DNA of 23,717 nt, from NCBI GenBank assembly GCA_024710825.1, contig JANJUA010000125.1, forward strand, positions 1 to 23,717, written 5' to 3'. Below, one piece after another: positions 20,751 through 23,717 of this stretch. The notes under the pieces are model-generated. The model was not told the DNA's origin, ran no database searches, and saw only the letters and a program-made list of their open reading frames with translations. How positions within the stretch are numbered: position 1 is the first letter of the stretch; every line of letters begins with the position of its first letter. The stretch is from Solirubrobacteraceae bacterium (lineage in GTDB: Bacteria > Actinomycetota > Thermoleophilia > Solirubrobacterales > Solirubrobacteraceae). The translations under genes and the position numbers were made by a program.

Positions 20751-21431
20751 GTGCGTCGGATCGCCGCCACGCTGATCGCCTCGGGGCTGCTCGCCGCGGG
20801 ATGCGGCGCGGAGGAGGCCGCGCCCACGCCGCCACCCCAGCTCGCCGCGTGGGAGCTCCCGCGTGACGTCTTCGTCCCGCGCGTGGAGCCGCCGCCGCCC
20901 ATCGAGGCGCCGGAGCCGGAGCGCTCCGACGTCTCGCCGGGCGCGCCGACCGACGACGAGATCAGGGCCGAGCTGCGCGAGCTGTACGGGGACGAGGGCG
21001 ACGGGGAGCTGCGGCGCGCGGTGTCGCTCGGCGGCGGCCTGGCCACCGCGCCGCCGGACGCTCCGCGCGCCGTGCAGGAGATCGTGGCGGCCGCGAACCA
21101 CGTCGCGCGGCTGCCCTACGTCTACGGCGGCGGCCACGGCCGCGGGCACGGACTGTTCGTCGACAGCGCCTACGACTGCTCAGGCTCGATCTCGTTCGCG
21201 CTGGCCAACGCCGGGCTGATCGAGCGGCCGATGACCTCCGGCGAGCTGATGGCCTGGGGGGAGCCGGGGCAGGGCGAGTGGGTGACGATCTACGCCAACG
21301 AGAGCCATGCCTTCATGGTCGTCGGCGGGGCGCGCTTCGACACCGTCGGCCTGCGCGAGACCGGCTCGCGCTGGCAGCGCCCGTTCCGGACCGTGCGGGG
21401 CTTCACCGCCGTGCACCCGAGGAGCCTGTGA
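20751..21431 (+). CDS. NlpC/P60-like cell-wall lipoprotein
   Basis: A 226-residue exported protein. The N-terminus VRRIAATLIASGLLAAGC is a lipoprotein signal with the lipid-anchored Cys at 18 (Ala, not Leu, at -3, so slightly off-consensus). A Pro-rich, acidic linker follows (~22-70). The C-terminal domain has PYVYGGGHG (122-130), SAYDCSGSISFAL (139-151, catalytic C143) and ESHAFMVVGG (184-193, H186), the Cys-His pair of NlpC/P60 peptidases that cut peptidoglycan stem peptides. The domain is compact and a third polar residue is not obvious. The TGA overlaps the GTG of the acyl-CoA synthetase (GTGA), an odd functional pairing. Activity is inferred. Confidence 0.82.
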   Translation: MRRIAATLIASGLLAAGCGAEEAAPTPPPQLAAWELPRDVFVPRVEPPPPIEAPEPERSDVSPGAPTDDEIRAELRELYGDEGDGELRRAVSLGGGLATAPPDAPRAVQEIVAAANHVARLPYVYGGGHGRGHGLFVDSAYDCSGSISFALANAGLIERPMTSGELMAWGEPGQGEWVTIYANESHAFMVVGGARFDTVGLRETGSRWQRPFRTVRGFTAVHPRSL

Positions 21432-22897
21432 GCGACTGGACGGCCCACCTGCCGCCGGGCCTGGAGCCCGCGGACGTCGACCTGCTCGCCGAGGGGACGC
21501 TCGCGCGGGCGTTCGCGCTGCGCTGCGCCGAGGCGCCCGGGCGCGACGCCCTCGTCGGGCTCACCTACGGAGAGCTGGACGCGCGCTCGCGGACGGTCGC
21601 GGCGCGCTTCGCCCGCGCCGGGCTGCGCCGTGGCGATCGGGTGCTGATGAGCGCGGCCGCCTCGACCGAGCTGGTGGTCGCCTACGTCGCCGCCCAGCGG
21701 CTCGGCCTCGTCGTCGTGCCGGTCAACGGGGCCTACACGCGTCGCGAGGTCGACCACATCCTCGGCGACGCGAGGCCGTCGGGCGCGATCGTCGACGACG
21801 CCGAGCGCGCCGGCTGGATGCGGGCGGCCGGGGTGGTCGTCGGGCCGGAGGCGGACCTGCCCGACGGGCCGGAGCCGGCGCTCGACGGCGGCGGCCCGGA
21901 CGACCTGGCGCTCATCGGCTACACGTCCGGCACGACCGGCGCGCCGAAGGGCGCGATGCTCTCGAGCGGCAACCTGCTGGCGAGCGCGAACGCGGTGCGG
22001 ATCGCGTGGCGCTGGACGCCCGCCGATCGGCTGGTCCTGGCGCTGCCGCTGTTCCACATGCACGGCCTCGGCGTCGGGCTGCACGGCACGCTCGTCACGG
22101 GGGCGTCCGCGGTGCTGCTCGAGCGCTTCACGGTCGACGGGGTCCTCGACGCCGCCCGCGACCACGAGGCGACGCTCTTCTTCGGCGTCCCGACGATGTA
22201 CGCGCGGCTGGCGGCCAGCGACCGTGCGGCCGAGCTCGGGCGGCTGCGGCTGTGCGTCTCGGGCAGCGCCCCGCTGCCGGCCGACCTGCACCGGGCGCTC
22301 TCCGAGCGCGCCGGCCAGCGCGTGCTGGAGCGCTACGGCATGACCGAGACCGCGATGAACGTCTCCAACCCCTACGACGGCGAGCGGCGCCCCGGGAGCG
22401 TGGGGCTGCCGCTGCCCGGCGTCGAGCTGCGGCTGTCGGACGGCGGCGAGATCGAGCTGCGCGGCCCGAACGTGTTCCGCGGCTACTGGGAGCGCGAGGA
22501 GGCCACCGCGGAGTCGTTCACGGCCGACGGCTGGTTTCGCACCGGCGACCTCGGCACGCTCGACGACGACGGCTACCTGCGCATCGAGGGCCGCTCGAAG
22601 GAGCTCATCATCACCGGCGGCTTCAACGTGTACCCGCGGGAGGTCGAGGACGTGCTGCGCGCCCATCCCGGCGTGGCCGACGCGGCCGTCGCCGGGATGC
22701 CCGACCCCGAATGGGGCGAGACCGTGGCCGCCTGGGTCGTGGCGGCCGAGGAGGGGCTCGATCCCGCGGAGCTGACGGCGTTCGCCGCCGAGCGCCTGGC
22801 CGCGTTCAAGCGCCCGCGCAAGGTCACGGTCGTCACGGATCTGCCACGCAACGCGCTCGGCAAGGTGCTCAAGCATGAGCTGGCGGCGCCGACCTGA
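21428..22897 (+). CDS. Acyl-CoA synthetase, MatB (malonyl-CoA synthetase)-like
   Basis: A 489-residue AMP-forming acyl-CoA synthetase. P-loop TSGTTGAPKG (166-175), LPLFHMHGL (206-214), ERYGMTETAMNVSNPYDGER (301-320), FRTGDLG (370-376), GRSKELIITGGFNVYP (388-403) and the C-terminal catalytic lysine in LPRNALGKV (K479) are all present. The MTET-x-MN-x-SNPYDG-x-R-x-PG wording and LFHxHGL are those of MatB, which makes malonyl- or methylmalonyl-CoA from the free diacid; a general short-chain ligase remains possible. No malonate decarboxylase or transporter gene is adjacent. GTG 21428 overlaps the stop of the lipoprotein gene, so translation is probably coupled. Confidence 0.88.
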   Translation: MSDWTAHLPPGLEPADVDLLAEGTLARAFALRCAEAPGRDALVGLTYGELDARSRTVAARFARAGLRRGDRVLMSAAASTELVVAYVAAQRLGLVVVPVNGAYTRREVDHILGDARPSGAIVDDAERAGWMRAAGVVVGPEADLPDGPEPALDGGGPDDLALIGYTSGTTGAPKGAMLSSGNLLASANAVRIAWRWTPADRLVLALPLFHMHGLGVGLHGTLVTGASAVLLERFTVDGVLDAARDHEATLFFGVPTMYARLAASDRAAELGRLRLCVSGSAPLPADLHRALSERAGQRVLERYGMTETAMNVSNPYDGERRPGSVGLPLPGVELRLSDGGEIELRGPNVFRGYWEREEATAESFTADGWFRTGDLGTLDDDGYLRIEGRSKELIITGGFNVYPREVEDVLRAHPGVADAAVAGMPDPEWGETVAAWVVAAEEGLDPAELTAFAAERLAAFKRPRKVTVVTDLPRNALGKVLKHELAAPT

Positions 22898-22910
22898 CAA
22901 TCTCCAGGGC

Positions 22911-23717
22911 ATGCCCACCGCCACGCTGCACACCAACCACGGTGCGATCGAGATCGAGCTGTTCGACGACGTCGCTCCCAAGACGGTCGCGAACTTCCAG
23001 AAGCTCGCGAGTCAGGGGTTCTACGACGGCCTGACGTTCCACCGGGTGATCAAGGACTTCATGATCCAGGGTGGCTGCCCGCTGGGGACGGGGACCGGCG
23101 GCCCCGGATACACGTTCGAGGACGAGATCAACGACCGCAAGGTCGTCCGCGGCGCGCTTGCCATGGCGAACGCCGGGCCCGACACCAACGGCTCGCAGTT
23201 CTTCCTCACCCTCAAGCCGGTCAACCGCCTCAACTACCTCCACAGCGTCTTCGGTCGCACCGTCCACGGACGCGAGATCCTCCCGCTCATCCAGAAGGAC
23301 GACGTCATGACCGCGGTGAATATCCTGCGCATCGGCGCCGCCGCGCAGGCGTTCAAGGCCGACGCCGCGACCTTCCAGGCGCTGGCGGCCGCGGCGACGA
23401 AGTTCCCGTACCCGCACTTCGACGACCCGGAGAGCCTCCTGCCGACGGATGTCCCGCGGGCGCGGGCCTTCAATTTCAAGCTGATCAACTTCGAGCGCGC
23501 CACGGGCCAGAAGATCTACGCCCGGGTCTACAGCGCCTTCGAACCCGAGACGCCGGGCCAGCGGCCGATCGACGCCATCAGCGACCTCGCCCGCCAGCTC
23601 GGCGTGCGCGATACGGGCATCCTCGCCGTGCGGTTCTCCGACACGGGCAAGTGGAGCCTGTGGATCGCCGACCGCCTGATCCCCACCCTGCTCGGCGGCC
23701 AGGTCCCGACCGATCCC
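22911..23717 (+). CDS. Cyclophilin-type peptidyl-prolyl isomerase with C-terminal extension (runs off right edge)
   Basis: At least 269 residues, no stop before the window ends. Residues 1-~142 are a cyclophilin domain: ELFDDVAPKTVANFQKLA, FHRVIKDFMIQGG (R45), GALAMANAGPDTNGSQFFLT (Q96) and YLHSVFGRTVHG (H111). It catalyses Xaa-Pro cis-trans isomerisation and lacks a signal peptide, so is cytosolic. Typical bacterial cyclophilins end near 165-180; this continues with an Ala-rich helix (~143-165) and a second, alpha/beta-looking region (~183-269, including NFKLINFERATGQKIYARV and GILAVRFSDTGKWSLWIAD) that I cannot assign. Scattered A/T-ending codons (aat, gaa, gat, agt) are commoner here than in neighbours. 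The ATG lies 13 bp after the acyl-CoA synthetase stop; no clear ribosome-binding site or -10 was found. Confidence 0.88.
   Translation, partial: MPTATLHTNHGAIEIELFDDVAPKTVANFQKLASQGFYDGLTFHRVIKDFMIQGGCPLGTGTGGPGYTFEDEINDRKVVRGALAMANAGPDTNGSQFFLTLKPVNRLNYLHSVFGRTVHGREILPLIQKDDVMTAVNILRIGAAAQAFKADAATFQALAAAATKFPYPHFDDPESLLPTDVPRARAFNFKLINFERATGQKIYARVYSAFEPETPGQRPIDAISDLARQLGVRDTGILAVRFSDTGKWSLWIADRLIPTLLGGQVPTDP

Noticed and set aside
1..23717. tRNA, rRNA and riboswitch genes.
   Set aside because: No cloverleaf-like CCA-ended segment, rRNA-like stretch or recognisable riboswitch core was seen; nearly all DNA is protein-coding.

Overview
The window is very GC-rich, densely packed DNA, almost certainly from a high-GC actinomycete. 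The gene mix, many non-ATG starts, leaderless-type promoters and an AbiEi/DUF559 protein best suit the Thermoleophilia/Solirubrobacterales branch. That placement is inferred from gene character; no rRNA or tRNA gene is present to prove it. No stretch over 300 bases lacks a gene. I see no CRISPR array, insertion sequence with a transposase, phage block or classical plasmid gene.

Left end (1-1110): the 5' part of a leftward gene resembling exopolyphosphatase (Ppx/GppA) runs off the edge. Next is a 301-residue AbiEi-type winged-helix/DUF559 nuclease-like gene, bounded exactly by two copies of a ~47-bp imperfect palindrome. The right half of the palindrome supplies the gene's ATG and the left half supplies its stop. 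This is the most unusual object in the window.

1110-5651: a glyoxalase I gene diverges from a metallo-beta-lactamase (MBL) hydrolase, which is coupled to an ABC1/UbiB-type kinase and a TVP38/DedA membrane protein. That last gene runs tail-to-tail into pyruvate kinase (pyk).

5767-11485: a leftward four-gene operon encodes an NTF2-like/MBL fusion, a small unknown protein, a PLP aminotransferase of the alanine/serine-glyoxylate type, and an M29 aminopeptidase. It diverges from another MBL protein, followed by metF, which has a perfect palindrome over its promoter.

11487-15531: a small unknown protein diverges from a YgjP-like metallopeptidase, a PfkB-family kinase and a two-helix membrane protein. 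These converge on a citrate synthase (gltA)/unknown-gene operon.

15301-18308: leftward genes for a small membrane protein, dCTP deaminase (dcd), another small membrane protein, a second PfkB sugar kinase and a secreted clan GH-A-like glycosidase.

18359-23717: rightward genes for a quinone-oxidoreductase-type MDR enzyme, a DEAD-box RNA helicase, an NlpC/P60-like lipoprotein, a MatB-like acyl-CoA synthetase and a cyclophilin with an unusual C-terminal extension that runs off the right edge.

Two habits recur. Adjacent co-directional genes overlap by GTGA (seven cases) or ATGA (one case), implying translational coupling. Most uncoupled genes have a TANNNT -10 box 5-10 nt before the start codon, implying leaderless mRNAs. 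The second habit was used to choose several start codons.
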